40,030 nucleotides of DNA from Saprospirales bacterium (GTDB lineage: Bacteria; Bacteroidota; Bacteroidia; Chitinophagales; Saprospiraceae), in assembly GCA_002698985.1 (NCBI GenBank), contig PAAY01000033.1, positions 1-40,030 of the forward strand, given 5' to 3'. Position numbers and translations under genes: made by a program. The notes beneath the pieces are model-generated. The model saw only the letters and a program-made list of their open reading frames with translations, searched no databases and was not told where the DNA came from. This document shows, piece after piece, positions 25,601 to 34,900 of the stretch. The first letter of the stretch is position 1. Every line of letters begins with the position of its first letter.

Positions 25601-27374
25601 CGGCAACTGGGTCAAGTGGAACCGTGTAAACGTTGATTATTACGACAACAACTTCCATTGGGACCAGGCAGGATCATGGTGTGGTGGTGGTGCCGCTCAG
25701 GCCCAGACCTTCTACCTGGAGGCCGGAACCAACACGCTCGAGGTCTCCTGGCGGGAGCCCAATGCCCTGTTCGACAAGGTTTTCGTCACCCTGTCGGGCA
25801 AAGCGCCGCAAGGCTTCGGCCCGGATGCTGAAAACTGTGGCTCCACCAACCCACCGCCTGCCTGTGAACCGGTGACCATCCGGATCAAACCGGACTATTA
25901 CGGCGCCGACATCACCTGGAACCTGAAAGACGAAACCGGCAACGTGCTGGCTTCCGGCGGCCCCTACCAGGACGGCAACACCGAGGTGAAAACCACCACC
26001 GTATGCCTGCCCGACGGATGCTATACTTTCAACATATACGACAGCTATGGCGACGGCATCTGCTGCAGCTATGGCGACGGCTGGTACAGACTGGAAAATG
26101 CCAATGGCGAAACCCTGGCCAGCAATGACAATTACGATTCGCACGAAAGCAAGAGCTTCTGCATTGGCGAAGTACCACCTCCGAGTTGCAACAAATCAGC
26201 GCTCTTCGTGGTGGGCAATACCGACCTGAACGGTGGCGACAAAGCCATCCTGGAGCGCCTGCAAGGGTTGGGCTTTGATGTAACAATCGTTGAAGACGAG
26301 GACGCAAAAAGCGATGACAGCGACGGTAAAGGCATCGTGATCATCAGCTCTACCTGCTCTTCCGGCAAGATTGGCGACCGCTTCACGCATGTGAATGTTC
26401 CGGTGTTCAACTGGGAAGCATGGCTCTTCGACGACCTGAAGATGACCGGCCACGAAAGCAACTGGGACTACGGCACCGCCGATGACGTGAAGAAGATCAA
26501 GATCATCAACGATGCCCACCCCATCGCACAGGGAGTTACCGGCACTTTGGAAATTCTGAATAAAAACACCCGCGTAAGCTGGGGCTTTCCGGCACCTTCC
26601 GCCACCAGGATTGGTGAGGTTCCCGGTTATCCAGATTGCGTCATGTTGTTCACTTACGACAAAGGCGCTGAAATGGTGGGCATGACCGCCCCTGCCCGCA
26701 GGGTTGGTTTCTTCCTCCACAACTCCACCGCCACCAAACTGAACGGCACCGGCTGGCTGCTCTTCGACAGGGCCGTGCAATGGGCCACCGGCTGCGACCT
26801 AGGCGTTGGTGCAGCAGCACTGAAGGACGTACTGGCCCTGGATGCCATGAAGGTGGACCGCCAGGTGAACCTCTACTGGACCAACAACACCGGCTTCAAA
26901 AACGACCATTTCATCGTCGAAAAATCGAAGGATGGTCAACACTTCGAAACCCTGGCAGAGATGCCGGCCTATTTCGAAGAAGACAACAGTACCAAACTGT
27001 TTGAGGCGCTCGACTTTGAACCGGCCATCGGCTACAACTACTACCGTGTGAAGGTGGTGCACCTGGACGGCAGCATTTCCGTGAGCGAAGTGAAAATGGT
27101 GGAAATGAATGCCATCGCCAGCATTGCGCTCTACCCGAACCCGGCAAGGGATTACACCCGCATCAATTTCGAAGACTTCGACAAGGATGGCCCTGTCAGC
27201 ATCCGCATCAGCGACCTGGCAGGCAAGGTGCTCAGCACCATCGAACTGGATGCGGCAGAACTGCCATTCTACGAGCTGCAACTCAACGACTTGCAAACAG
27301 GACAATACCTGATCACCGTCACACCGGAAGGAAGACGACCCATCGTCAGAAAACTTTCGGTGGTGAAAGACTAA
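22692..27374 (+). CDS. Large Asn-rich modular surface protein with T9SS sorting domain
   Basis: The protein is 1560 residues from the ATG at 22692; an upstream in-frame ATG at 22653 would precede the signal peptide (GWWLALLLLLTTMSVGSFAQ). Modules in order, approximate residues: Asn/Gly-rich short repeats of the type NNGTFNN that should fold as a beta-solenoid (30-550); HYR/Ig-like domains (560-715, GPTFQNCPADVVVSTNGD); a unique Cys-containing domain (720-885); a CBM6/35- or malectin-like domain (887-1040, IALEAECADAIGGRW); a Cys-rich beta domain with YDSYGDGICC (1057-1158); an alpha/beta domain (1165-1370, ALFVVGNTDLNGGDKAIL); a fibronectin-III-like domain (1375-1470); and a type A T9SS tail (ALYPNPARDYTRINFED to the end). 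It should be exported by type IX secretion and anchored to the cell surface, probably as an adhesin or sugar-binding protein. Ligand and exact role are unknown. Confidence 0.82.
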   Translation: MDNYNTKTRNGWWLALLLLLTTMSVGSFAQTNYGAFQDNNFLNPNNWTNGLPGPGNDGTIVGGVSANIGSPITIDYTLTSYGTITASANVTISATGRLNNYSGSSFSLSGSANLTNAGTMDQRGALNIGAGAAFHNTGNYSSTGSANITNAGTLTLEGSFANLGTITNNGTCNIEGGNIGNNTALVNNGTLNFNGGTLTNVNGANITNEAAGTVNHATGAVLENLGGGTVTNKGNWQLTGEINSNGTFVNDGLFNNNANGSFDNFFKLNNNGTFNNNNQSNLLNEFEINNGGEFNNNFFLDNGAYVNNLEGGTFNNANLAQINNQFGASIVNNAIFSNLGEIISVGNVVNYATFSNDGSIYTNTGGGVINHGTFNNNVLLNNLEIIENHGTFWNKGQLMNDSGGSFTNKGELYNEGSARISNQFDLINDKNLYNFGTIENGVRVFNNDYFENNGYLINIGEFVNGPLAVFENTANGTVPNSNGGVIDNANGGVFTNDGVINNNNEIFNLECSSFVNNGIINNYYWFTNKSLFFNYGTFNALPYHIMNMNGGVEITGPTSQFICESISANLDESGNATLTGAAVAISYYDDCTTLDLTVNGTNSINFSCADQGEHIVTLTIADRAGNSANCEAKVNIVDNTGPTFQNCPADVVVSTNGDTAPADWAEPTATDNCGPVTISSTHKPGDVFPKGNTLVTYSATDGAGNGAANCTFTVTVVPEGDCSEVLAVRQVTNTEDICGSWCDGEYAFTFGNDNCYTAGEDLYFIEYSDGTALLTGTIWKGSKRIAVDVTFTGRTSTPPAGSPKLELCVTEGGDGWVYYTSFEGTLTSKSGERYHISRFGPAFQMGKGGNLQDPNLLGASGWISLDGGSHHGGDFNFRLSDPLPCQNSIALEAECADAIGGRWTVMDDGAASNSQYLLPPNQTSYDYPPLNTEDLIRFQFDVEVSGHYRIYFRSQNANGASDSYWVRTNYGNWVKWNRVNVDYYDNNFHWDQAGSWCGGGAAQAQTFYLEAGTNTLEVSWREPNALFDKVFVTLSGKAPQGFGPDAENCGSTNPPPACEPVTIRIKPDYYGADITWNLKDETGNVLASGGPYQDGNTEVKTTTVCLPDGCYTFNIYDSYGDGICCSYGDGWYRLENANGETLASNDNYDSHESKSFCIGEVPPPSCNKSALFVVGNTDLNGGDKAILERLQGLGFDVTIVEDEDAKSDDSDGKGIVIISSTCSSGKIGDRFTHVNVPVFNWEAWLFDDLKMTGHESNWDYGTADDVKKIKIINDAHPIAQGVTGTLEILNKNTRVSWGFPAPSATRIGEVPGYPDCVMLFTYDKGAEMVGMTAPARRVGFFLHNSTATKLNGTGWLLFDRAVQWATGCDLGVGAAALKDVLALDAMKVDRQVNLYWTNNTGFKNDHFIVEKSKDGQHFETLAEMPAYFEEDNSTKLFEALDFEPAIGYNYYRVKVVHLDGSISVSEVKMVEMNAIASIALYPNPARDYTRINFEDFDKDGPVSIRISDLAGKVLSTIELDAAELPFYELQLNDLQTGQYLITVTPEGRRPIVRKLSVVKD

Positions 27375-27406
27375 TAGTGCTTGAATAAATATTGTCCATA
27401 ATGGAA

Positions 27407-27439
27407 AAGGGCTAGCCGCTTGGCTAGCCCTTGTTTTTT
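27407..27439 (+). terminator. Strong rho-independent terminator
   Basis: A perfect 11-bp stem (AAGGGCTAGCC / GGCTAGCCCTT) with loop GCTT is followed by GTTTTTT. It is 33 bp beyond the stop of the large T9SS gene. Confidence 0.9.
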
Positions 27440-27450
27440 GTTGTAAAAGG

Positions 27451-27558
27451 TTGAGAGAAGTTGAGAGAGGTTTAGAGGGGTTTAGAGGGGTTGGCCAACC
27501 TCCATAACCCTCCATAATCCTCCATAATCCCTATAATCCCTATAATCCCTATAATCCT
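27451..27558. repeat. Two blocks of 9-10-bp tandem repeats around a TTGGCCAA palindrome
   Basis: The left block has four 10-mers (TTGAGAGAAG, TTGAGAGAGG, TTTAGAGGGG twice; 27451-27490). The centre is TTGGCCAA (27491-27498). The right block has CCTCCATAAC, CCTCCATAAT twice, and CCCTATAAT three times (27499-27555). The right block read on the other strand (ATTATGGAGG) resembles the left unit, so the whole can fold as an imperfect long hairpin. It sits between two convergent genes and encodes nothing. Confidence 0.85.
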
Positions 27559-27564
27559 CCCCAA

Positions 27565-28884
27565 TCACGCTCTGTTCAACAAGATGATCTGCTTCGTAAA
27601 CAGTTGCCCGTTTTGCATGATCTTCAGGGAAAGGGCGCCGGGAGTACCTTTGCTCACATTGATTTCCTTGTTGTAATGGCCGTCAAAATCATCCACCACA
27701 TCGTTGAAAAGCACCCGGCCGCTGACGTCGGAAATGCTGACCTCGATGGGAGCTGCTTCGGCTGAGAAACGGATGTTCAGCTTGCCTACTGTGGGATTTG
27801 GATAAGCGCTGAATTCAACCAGTTCCAGGCTGTTGTCGATGGAAGGAGCGGCGGGAATTTCGATTGGGCTGTCCTGCTCGGCCTCTTCGGTGGTCTCTTC
27901 TTTTTCGTCGCAATTTTTGAACTGAGCCTCGATGTCCAGCACCTGCTCACCACGTTGAACAGTAAGCACGAATTCCTCGCCGGGCTGGTGGCTGTTGCGT
28001 TCTGTCAGCAATTCAGAAAAAGAGTTTACCGGCACCCCGTCCATTGCCAGTATCACATCGCCGTCCGCTACGCCGGCAGCGGCGGCGGCAGTCCCGTCGA
28101 TTACCTTGGAAACCCTGACACCCCGGTCATCGGCACCGAGACCAGAGAGCGAAACACCAATGAAAACCTTGCAGGGATCACGCTCGAAGGAGAATTTGTA
28201 CGATGAACTTTCAGAGAGTTGGATGTTGGCCGTTTGGATGGCGCCATTGCGCTCATAGGTCACTTGAACCCAGTCGCCGGGCGCCTTGTCCTTCAGCAGC
28301 TGTGAGATATCATCCTGGCTTTTGAGTGGAATTTCATTGATGGTAAGCAACACATCGCCACTTTGCAGGCCGGCTGCCTCGGCGCCTTTACCGGAGACCA
28401 CCCCTGTGATTCTGAGATTGCTGTCATCTCCATCCACGTATACTCCCAGGATCGGGCGGCTGGCCCAGGCTTTTGTGGTCTTCACAAAATGATCGGAGTG
28501 GTGCATGCCGGCCAGCAGTTTTTCATTCAGTTCATCCAGTTGGCCCAATGATACCCGGATGCGTTGCACAGCGTGGGTTTCATCCCCTTCCCCATTGGCC
28601 GTCCGGATAAAAACCAGGGTTTCGTCATCATCGCTGAACTGCACAGCCTCGGATTCAACATCGTCGAGCAAGGTGCAATCCAGGGATTGCTGCACCACAC
28701 AGTCGTGGAGTTTTGGGAATTGATCGAGGGTCAGCTCACCCAGTTTGGCTGTTCCGTCGGAGAATACTACCTCGGTTTTTACGATGATGGGGTTGGTGGC
28801 CTGCTCTTGCGCCTGCGGCTTTGCGACGATAAAAAAGACTGCCAGCAAGGTCAGGATTGAAATGCGGAGTACACGATCTTTCAT
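27565..28884 (-). CDS. Secreted two-PDZ-domain protein with T9SS sorting domain
   Basis: The 439 residues contain a signal peptide (ILTLLAVFFIVAKPQAQ), an N-terminal domain of unknown fold (27-140), and two PDZ domains: about 144-225 (GVVSGKGAEAAGLQSGDVLL) and 240-325 (VIDGTAAAAAGVADGDVILA). An acidic linker (EEKEETTEEAEQ type) follows, then a T9SS C-terminal domain (FSAYPNPTVGKLNIRFS onward). No trypsin-like or other protease domain is present, so it is not a DegP or CtpA homologue; it more likely binds peptide ends at the cell surface. It is convergent with the large T9SS gene and divergent from the LytTR regulator gene. Confidence 0.82.
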   Translation of the reverse strand: MKDRVLRISILTLLAVFFIVAKPQAQEQATNPIIVKTEVVFSDGTAKLGELTLDQFPKLHDCVVQQSLDCTLLDDVESEAVQFSDDDETLVFIRTANGEGDETHAVQRIRVSLGQLDELNEKLLAGMHHSDHFVKTTKAWASRPILGVYVDGDDSNLRITGVVSGKGAEAAGLQSGDVLLTINEIPLKSQDDISQLLKDKAPGDWVQVTYERNGAIQTANIQLSESSSYKFSFERDPCKVFIGVSLSGLGADDRGVRVSKVIDGTAAAAAGVADGDVILAMDGVPVNSFSELLTERNSHQPGEEFVLTVQRGEQVLDIEAQFKNCDEKEETTEEAEQDSPIEIPAAPSIDNSLELVEFSAYPNPTVGKLNIRFSAEAAPIEVSISDVSGRVLFNDVVDDFDGHYNKEINVSKGTPGALSLKIMQNGQLFTKQIILLNRA

Positions 28885-29040
28885 GACATTGAGATTTTAT
28901 GGTGATGAGTTGGAAGTGAATCGATTAAACTGACAAGGGCTGCTCGAGCCCGGACGCAACAATGACAGGTTGTTTGTAAATATGTTGCACTTTCAGGGCA
29001 GACGCAAACAATCTTTCGTAAAAAGTGTGCCGCCAAATAT

Positions 29041-29048
29041 TACCTTTG
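29041..29048 (+). promoter_or_regulatory. Predicted -7 box for the LytTR regulator gene
   Basis: TACCTTTG matches TAnnTTTG, 91 bp before the ATG at 29139. A partial -33 element (TTCG, 29015-29018) lies 22 bp upstream. It is in the intergenic region shared with the divergent PDZ gene. Confidence 0.45.
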
Positions 29049-29138
29049 CTACATTCGATGTAACGACACAGGATTTCCAGGAGACCTGCTGACTGACCTT
29101 TCCCCCCTTTCGGCCGTCTTCTACCAAGTGAGGCATTT

Positions 29139-29894
29139 ATGAAAACCCTAATTATTGACGACGAACCTCAATGCCAGGAGGTTTTGGAACTTCTCATTCG
29201 AGAAAACCACCCCGAATTGAACCTCGCCGGCAAAGCCGGCAATGTGGCGGAGGGGCTGGCCATGATCAGGCAGCATTCGCCTGAGCTGGTTTTCCTGGAT
29301 GTCGAAATGCCCGATGGTACCGGTTTTGACCTGGTGTCTTCGTTTCCGGAAGTGCCTTTCAACGTGGTGTTCGTCACGGCCCATAACGATTACGCCGTAA
29401 GTGCTTTTCGGCTGGGGGCCCTGGATTTCATTCACAAACCCGTGACCGCCAACACGCTCCGGGAGGCCGTTGAGCGGGTTATGCAAAAGCGAATCGAAAA
29501 AGCGACCATCGAGCAGTGGCGCCTCGCTTTCGAGGCCTTCAGCCAACTGAAATCCGAAAAACTGCCCACCCGGATGATCGTTTCAACTTTGAAAGGGTTA
29601 CACGTCATCCCCATCGAGGAAATTATTCGTATGCAAGCTGACGGTGGAACTACGGAGATTTTTCAGAAGAACGCCGACAAGCGCCTGATCGCCTCCACGC
29701 ACCTGGGCGCGTACGAAGAACAATTCAAGCCCTTTGAAAACTTTGTCAGGGTTCACCGCGGGCACATCGTCAACCTGCTGGAGGTGGTGGAATACCTGCG
29801 CAGCAATAACAGCCTGCTGATGTCAGACAACTACCCCGTGCCCGTTTCCCGCTCCATGCGGGAGGAGGTAATCGAAAGATTGTCAAAACTTTAA
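29139..29894 (+). CDS. LytTR-family response regulator
   Basis: The 251 residues form an N-terminal receiver domain and a C-terminal LytTR DNA-binding domain (about 143-248). The receiver has the acidic pocket D7-D8, phosphoacceptor Asp54 (VFLDVEMPDG), Thr80 and Lys100. The LytTR domain is recognisable from IEEIIRMQADGGTTEIF and FVRVHRGHIVNLLEV. It is a cytoplasmic transcription factor activated by a histidine kinase of the His_kinase (PF06580) type. The kinase encoded at 31920-35090 is exactly that type, so the two are probably a cognate pair, although two genes lie between them. Confidence 0.92.
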   Translation: MKTLIIDDEPQCQEVLELLIRENHPELNLAGKAGNVAEGLAMIRQHSPELVFLDVEMPDGTGFDLVSSFPEVPFNVVFVTAHNDYAVSAFRLGALDFIHKPVTANTLREAVERVMQKRIEKATIEQWRLAFEAFSQLKSEKLPTRMIVSTLKGLHVIPIEEIIRMQADGGTTEIFQKNADKRLIASTHLGAYEEQFKPFENFVRVHRGHIVNLLEVVEYLRSNNSLLMSDNYPVPVSRSMREEVIERLSKL

Positions 29895-30051
29895 TGTTTT
29901 TTTCACCACCCCGGATAAGCCACTCATAGCTTCAGAAAGCCTTCCTGTTGGTTCCACAACAATGCAAAAACATCCTGCCCCTATCTTGTCAGGGCTATTC
30001 ATGCTGAATGGCGCTTGAACACTTAATTACTCACCCTAAACTTTTTGAATC

Positions 30052-30432
30052 ATGGCATTTACCACCGTATCAAGTATTGTGGGAGGCGCAGCAGGCATCC
30101 GGAACACAGCAGCAGATTGGAGCAGCGTGGCATTGGACACCAGTTATTTCTACCCGGAAGACATCAACATCATTTTGAGCCAGGAAGGCGTGATTGCCAT
30201 CCAGGTGGTTCCGGCACGGTTTCCCAAGACAACAGGTGGCGAGGAAACGACTTTGATAGCGATAGGTCTCGTCGGAGTTTATGAAGGCGGCAACCTGGTT
30301 AGTTATCAACGAAAAAGTGAAAACGACGACCTGATTGCCCTTTTCTGTGGCAGGTTCAATCACCGTGGAGGCGTTTTCATGAACAACGCAAAGATTGACC
30401 CAGGCCGCATCACGCCTCCTGTGACTCCCTGA
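30052..30432 (+). CDS. Unknown 126-aa protein upstream of the DyP peroxidase gene
   Basis: I do not recognise a family. The protein has no signal peptide or transmembrane helix. It begins MAFTTVSSIVGGAAGIRNTA, has mixed beta-strand-like segments (INIILSQEGVIAIQVVP, LIAIGLVGVYEGG, LIALFCGRF) and ends in a Pro-rich tail (RITPPVTP). Codon use resembles its neighbours and the ATG is well placed, 52 bp ahead of the DyP gene on the same strand, so it is probably co-transcribed. It could be a partner or stability factor for the peroxidase; this is inference from position only. It is 157 bp downstream of the response regulator gene. Confidence 0.6.
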   Translation: MAFTTVSSIVGGAAGIRNTAADWSSVALDTSYFYPEDINIILSQEGVIAIQVVPARFPKTTGGEETTLIAIGLVGVYEGGNLVSYQRKSENDDLIALFCGRFNHRGGVFMNNAKIDPGRITPPVTP

Positions 30433-30484
30433 CAGGTAAAACCTTTTGAGCGTCACCCTACACCCTTCACCTAACAATTAAATC

Positions 30485-31828
30485 ATGCCAAACCTGGATA
30501 AGATACAGGCGGGTATCCTCAGAGGCCATGGAAGGAATCACTCGCGTTGCTTTTTGCTGCACTTCGATGCCCCCCCACTGGCTGTCAAGATATGGATCAG
30601 CTCGCACATCACCCCAAAACTCACAAATGCCGCAACTCAACTCAGAGATGCCGGTGCATACAGAAATGGCAGGAGGACTTACAACAACACTGCTGTCATC
30701 AACTTTTTCCTGACCATTCAAGGTTTCGAACACCTGGAATTAGAAGCACCTGACGACGCTGCCTATCAGCGAGGCCATAATTCCGAGGCCACCAATTTGG
30801 AGCTGAATGACACACCTGCCGACTGGGAACCGCCTTATGCCGATGACCAGGCCCCCATCCATGCAATGTTCATGGTATCAGATGACCTGGAAATAGTGCT
30901 CGACCACCATGAAAGAATTCTTCGAAGAGAATTTGAAGAAAACGGTATCGGACGAATATTAACTGTGGAGTATGGCAACATGATGCGTTCAGGAGGCCAT
31001 GCCATCGAGCATTTCGGTTACGCTGACGGGGTAAATCCTGACAGCTATGTGGACAGGAACGGTGGCCTTACAGGGAACTGGCGTTCCGTTCTGGTTGCAG
31101 ATCCGGTTAAAGGTCACGGCAGTTTCATGGTCTTCCGAAAGTTGGAGCAAAATGTAGATCTGTTTTACAAAGAACTTCAACGACTGGGTAAAAACCTGGG
31201 TGGTTCAGCCATGGCAGGAGCCCAGGTGGTTGGCCGCTTTGCCAACGGCATGCCGCTGACCATCTCTGACAATGCCTATGGAGAAGAATTTGACTATGGT
31301 GCACAAAACGGATCTCCGGCTGATACGGGCAACCGCTGTCCATTCCATGCCCACATCCGGAAAGCCAACCCCAGAACTGCCGGCAGTCCGAAAATTGTGC
31401 GAAGAGGTATTCCGTACGACTATGTTGGCAGGGGCTGTAACATGGACAGGAAGCCCAACTATGGTGTGGGTTTGCTCTTCATGTGCTACCAGCACAACAT
31501 CGCCAATCAATTTGAGGCCATCCAAAAACAACTGAATGGCCCTGCCAACGAACACGACCCACTGGCCGGGCAGCCCCCATCACACAATGAACCACTGGAT
31601 TGGAACAGCAACTGGGGTAACAAAGGCGGGTTCCAAAGTATTATCGAAAAAGTAGTCACGGTGAGAGGCGGTGCCTATTTCTACGCCCCTTCCCTCGAGT
31701 TTTTCGAATCGCTAAGAATCCCTGGAATGGCTCCAGGTGGTGAAGTTCCTGCCGCTGCTGAAGGGAATAGGTATGCTAAAAGAAAAACCGGGTTTGGAAG
31801 GTTCTGGCTGAAAGGAAAGAGGTATTGA
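30485..31828 (+). CDS. DyP-type heme peroxidase
   Basis: DyP peroxidases use H2O2 to oxidise dyes, phenolics or other substrates with heme b. The 447 residues carry the family hallmarks: the GxxDG motif (HFGYADGVNPD, catalytic Asp181), GSFMVFRKLEQNVDLFYKEL, AGAQVVGRFANGMPLT, the proximal heme histidine in CPFHAHIRKANPR (His290), the distal arginine in IVRRGIPYDY (Arg306/307) and GLLFMCYQHNIANQFEAIQK. All key residues are present, so it should be active. No signal or Tat peptide is visible, so it is probably cytoplasmic. Length suggests the longer (C/D-type) group. No encapsulin gene is in the window. It follows the 126-aa gene and precedes a sensor kinase gene by 91 bp. Confidence 0.9.
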   Translation: MPNLDKIQAGILRGHGRNHSRCFLLHFDAPPLAVKIWISSHITPKLTNAATQLRDAGAYRNGRRTYNNTAVINFFLTIQGFEHLELEAPDDAAYQRGHNSEATNLELNDTPADWEPPYADDQAPIHAMFMVSDDLEIVLDHHERILRREFEENGIGRILTVEYGNMMRSGGHAIEHFGYADGVNPDSYVDRNGGLTGNWRSVLVADPVKGHGSFMVFRKLEQNVDLFYKELQRLGKNLGGSAMAGAQVVGRFANGMPLTISDNAYGEEFDYGAQNGSPADTGNRCPFHAHIRKANPRTAGSPKIVRRGIPYDYVGRGCNMDRKPNYGVGLLFMCYQHNIANQFEAIQKQLNGPANEHDPLAGQPPSHNEPLDWNSNWGNKGGFQSIIEKVVTVRGGAYFYAPSLEFFESLRIPGMAPGGEVPAAAEGNRYAKRKTGFGRFWLKGKRY

Positions 31829-31866
31829 GTCATCGTTCTGCTGAAAATTCGATTCAATGATGCCAT

Positions 31867-31896
31867 TTTGCCAAGCAAAGGCTGATTCGTAGTTTG
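31867..31896 (+). promoter_or_regulatory. Predicted promoter of the sensor kinase gene
   Basis: TTTG (31867-31870), a 19-bp spacer, then TAGTTTG (31890-31896) fit the Bacteroidota -33/-7 arrangement except that the -7 box is one base short. The leader would be under 20 nt. It suggests that the kinase gene can be transcribed separately from the DyP gene. Confidence 0.45.
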
Positions 31897-31919
31897 CACG
31901 AAAATGACGTGGAGGTTTC

Positions 31920-34900
31920 ATGAATTGGCCCAGTACCCGACATACATACACCTTGGCCATGCTGACAGTGTTGCTGTTGAGCATGGCCTTGTTCGTGCAG
32001 GGGCAGGACCTCACGCTCAGCTTTCAGCGGCTCTCGGTGGCACAGGGGCTGAGTTCTCAACAATACAACCACTACCTCCGGCAGGACTCCCGGCATTTTG
32101 TCTGGATCAGCTCACTGAACGGCCTGAACCGCTTCGATGGCAATGAAGTGCGACAATTTCACAGCACACCGGGAGATTCCACCGGCCTGGCTGATGAGGG
32201 GATCGAAAGTGATTTTTTCGAAGATGAGGAAGGCAGGGTCTGGTTCAGCACCAATCCGGCCATTCAGTGCTTTGACTATCGCACCGGAAAGTTCAAAAGC
32301 TATTCCCCAAAGTTTGCCGAAGGAAATGAAAACACACTGGCCTACCAACTGCTGTATTACGACGAAAAGCAAAAACAATTTTGGCTGATCTACAACGACA
32401 GGGTCGCGCTGTTCAATCCTGCCAAGCCTGAAAATCTGGTAGCCGTTGACACCTTGAAAACGCTGTTCGGTAGGGGGCTTAAGATGGAGCCTGTAAACAA
32501 CGGACTCCTTTTGATGATACCCTACAGCAACGGCGGCCAGCTTCGGAAATACCGGCCAGACGGCGAGCTGACCTGGAAATGGACTTTTGAAATAAACGAC
32601 GGGCAAGATGCAGGAACGCACCATTTTTATCTTCAAAATGACAGCAGCCTTTGGATCGCCAACCAGGCCGGCTTGTTCACTGCTTCATTGCAGAATGAAA
32701 GGATCAACCAGCTTCCCGAACCCCGCTTAGCGGACGTGGCAGTATCCTCCATCGTGCCCTATGACCAAGACCGTCTGCTCATTGCCACCTGGAAAGATGG
32801 AATCTACTTCCTCAATAAAAAAAGTGGCAGAATATCGGGGGAATTGCTGAGCCTGGAGGGAGAGTATGTTTCCGGCTTCCAATACCCGGTCGACAACCTG
32901 CACCTCACCAGTGACGGCGTATTGTGGGTGCAAAGCGAAGGCCGTGGCATTTATTTCAGCAGCCTGAAGAAGCGGAAATTTCAAAGCCTGCTGCAAGCAG
33001 AGGCCGGTTATCCTGCAGAGTACAGCCAGGTGGGTGACATTGCCGAAGACGAACATGGCAACCTTTGGTGCCTGACCAAAGCCGGCGTTATCGTTTTGGA
33101 TCCGCATGGCAACAGGTTGAGTGAATTTGATCGGCTCAACGGCCCTTCCAGCCTGCTATTCGGCAACGACCCCTACGACATCCGCTTTGATTCCCAGGGC
33201 AGGATCTGGGTCTGTAACCATGCAGGATTGTTTGTTCTTACCCAGCCCGAAGGCATCTTCCTGCCGGTGCCTCCGCCTGTAGAGCTGGAAATGGACAGGC
33301 CTGTATTCACTTTCACCTATGGCTTGCCTTCGGGAAAAAACATTGCCGCATCCCTCAAGGCTGGCCTGGCAGAAGTCACAGGCCCTGTAAACTATCCCGA
33401 ACTGAAAGTATTTCCTGCTTTTGGGAAAGACAGCACCGGCTATAGCGTCGGAGGTGGCAATCCGGCCGGTAATCAGTATGTATTTTCTGAGGCCAGAAAA
33501 TCCCTGGTCATCTTTTCGGAAACGAACGGTGTGCTCGAGGCTGATACCATCATCCCATTCACACCGAATGTCAACACCATCAGATTTGACTCGCTTCGCA
33601 ACTGTTTCTGGATTGGTTGCACGGAAGGTCTGTTTCAACTGCAACAAAACACCGGGCGCTGGCAACTCGACCGTTTCCGGTCCTTTCCCTTTGCCAGTGC
33701 TTACAGTATTGAAATAGACAACAAGGGCGACCTCTGGGTAAGCCACAACAAGGGCTTGGGCCTGATCCGATTGAACAGTTCCAGCATCAACGGCCTCAAC
33801 TTCAACCTTGAAGACGGACTCCAGTCGCTGGAATTCATCTCTTCCTCTTCGGTAAAACTGTGGGATGGGCGCCTGGCATTCGGTGGCGTGAACGGCCTCA
33901 ACCTCTTCGATCCGGAGCAGATCCAATTGCTGGATGAACCGGCCCACCCGGTCATCACCGCCTTATCGGTGAATGACGGGCTCCCACTCAATGAGGACAG
34001 AATTGCATCAGAAAACAAGGGTTTCCCCGGTGTTGAGAAAGTGATTCTACCCTACTCCCAAAACACCATCAACCTCAAATTTGCGGCCCTTGAGTACAGC
34101 TCACCCGCTCATGTCCGCTACCGCATTTCCCTGGTGCCAACGGGACAGCCGGCCAATTTCTCCGGGGCCATGAACCGCAATGATGTGACTTTTTTCAACC
34201 TTCGGGAAGGAGATTACACCTTCAGCCTGATGGCCAGCAATTCCGACGGCTTGTGGTCGGATGAGGTAACCACCCTTCGGATAATTGTCATGCCACCCTG
34301 GTACCGCACCTGGTGGTTTTATTCGCTCATCGGCATTGTGGTGGCTTCGGGTGTTTACTGGTTCTATCGCCGCAGGCTGGAAGAAGTGCGCAAAGAGGAA
34401 AGCTACAAACGGGAGTTGGCGGAGCTGAAGCAAAAAGAGGCCGAGTACAAACTGCTGGTGGCTGAAACAGAAACCGCCATCCTTCGCTTGCAGATGAACC
34501 CGCACTTCATCTTCAACAGCATGAACTCCATCAACAGCTACATCCTGAAGCGGGACATCGGCACAGCCGGTGAATACCTCGGCCGCTTCTCCAGGCTCAT
34601 GCGGATGATCCTCAACCTGGCGGCAAAGAAGTACATCACCGTTTACGAAGAACAGGAACTCCTGGACCTCTACATACAGACCGAAGCCATGCGCTTCGAG
34701 GACAAGTTCAGCTACGAAATCCGCATTGCCGACGACCTGGACCCCGACGATGTGCTCATCCCCACCATGATCTTGCAGCCCTTCGTGGAAAATGCCATCT
34801 GGCACGGCCTGTCCAGCAAAGCCGGAGGTGGCAAAATCCTGGTGGAGTTCAAAATTGAAAATGACAGCCTGCTCTGTGCGGTGGAAGACAACGGCATTGG

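Noticed and set aside
27451-27558. Possible CRISPR array
   Set aside because: Units are 9-10 bp, contiguous and without spacers; no cas genes nearby.
30052-31828. Encapsulin nanocompartment with DyP cargo
   Set aside because: The 126-aa protein is too short for an encapsulin shell and no shell gene is present; I also see no clear C-terminal cargo-loading peptide on the DyP protein.
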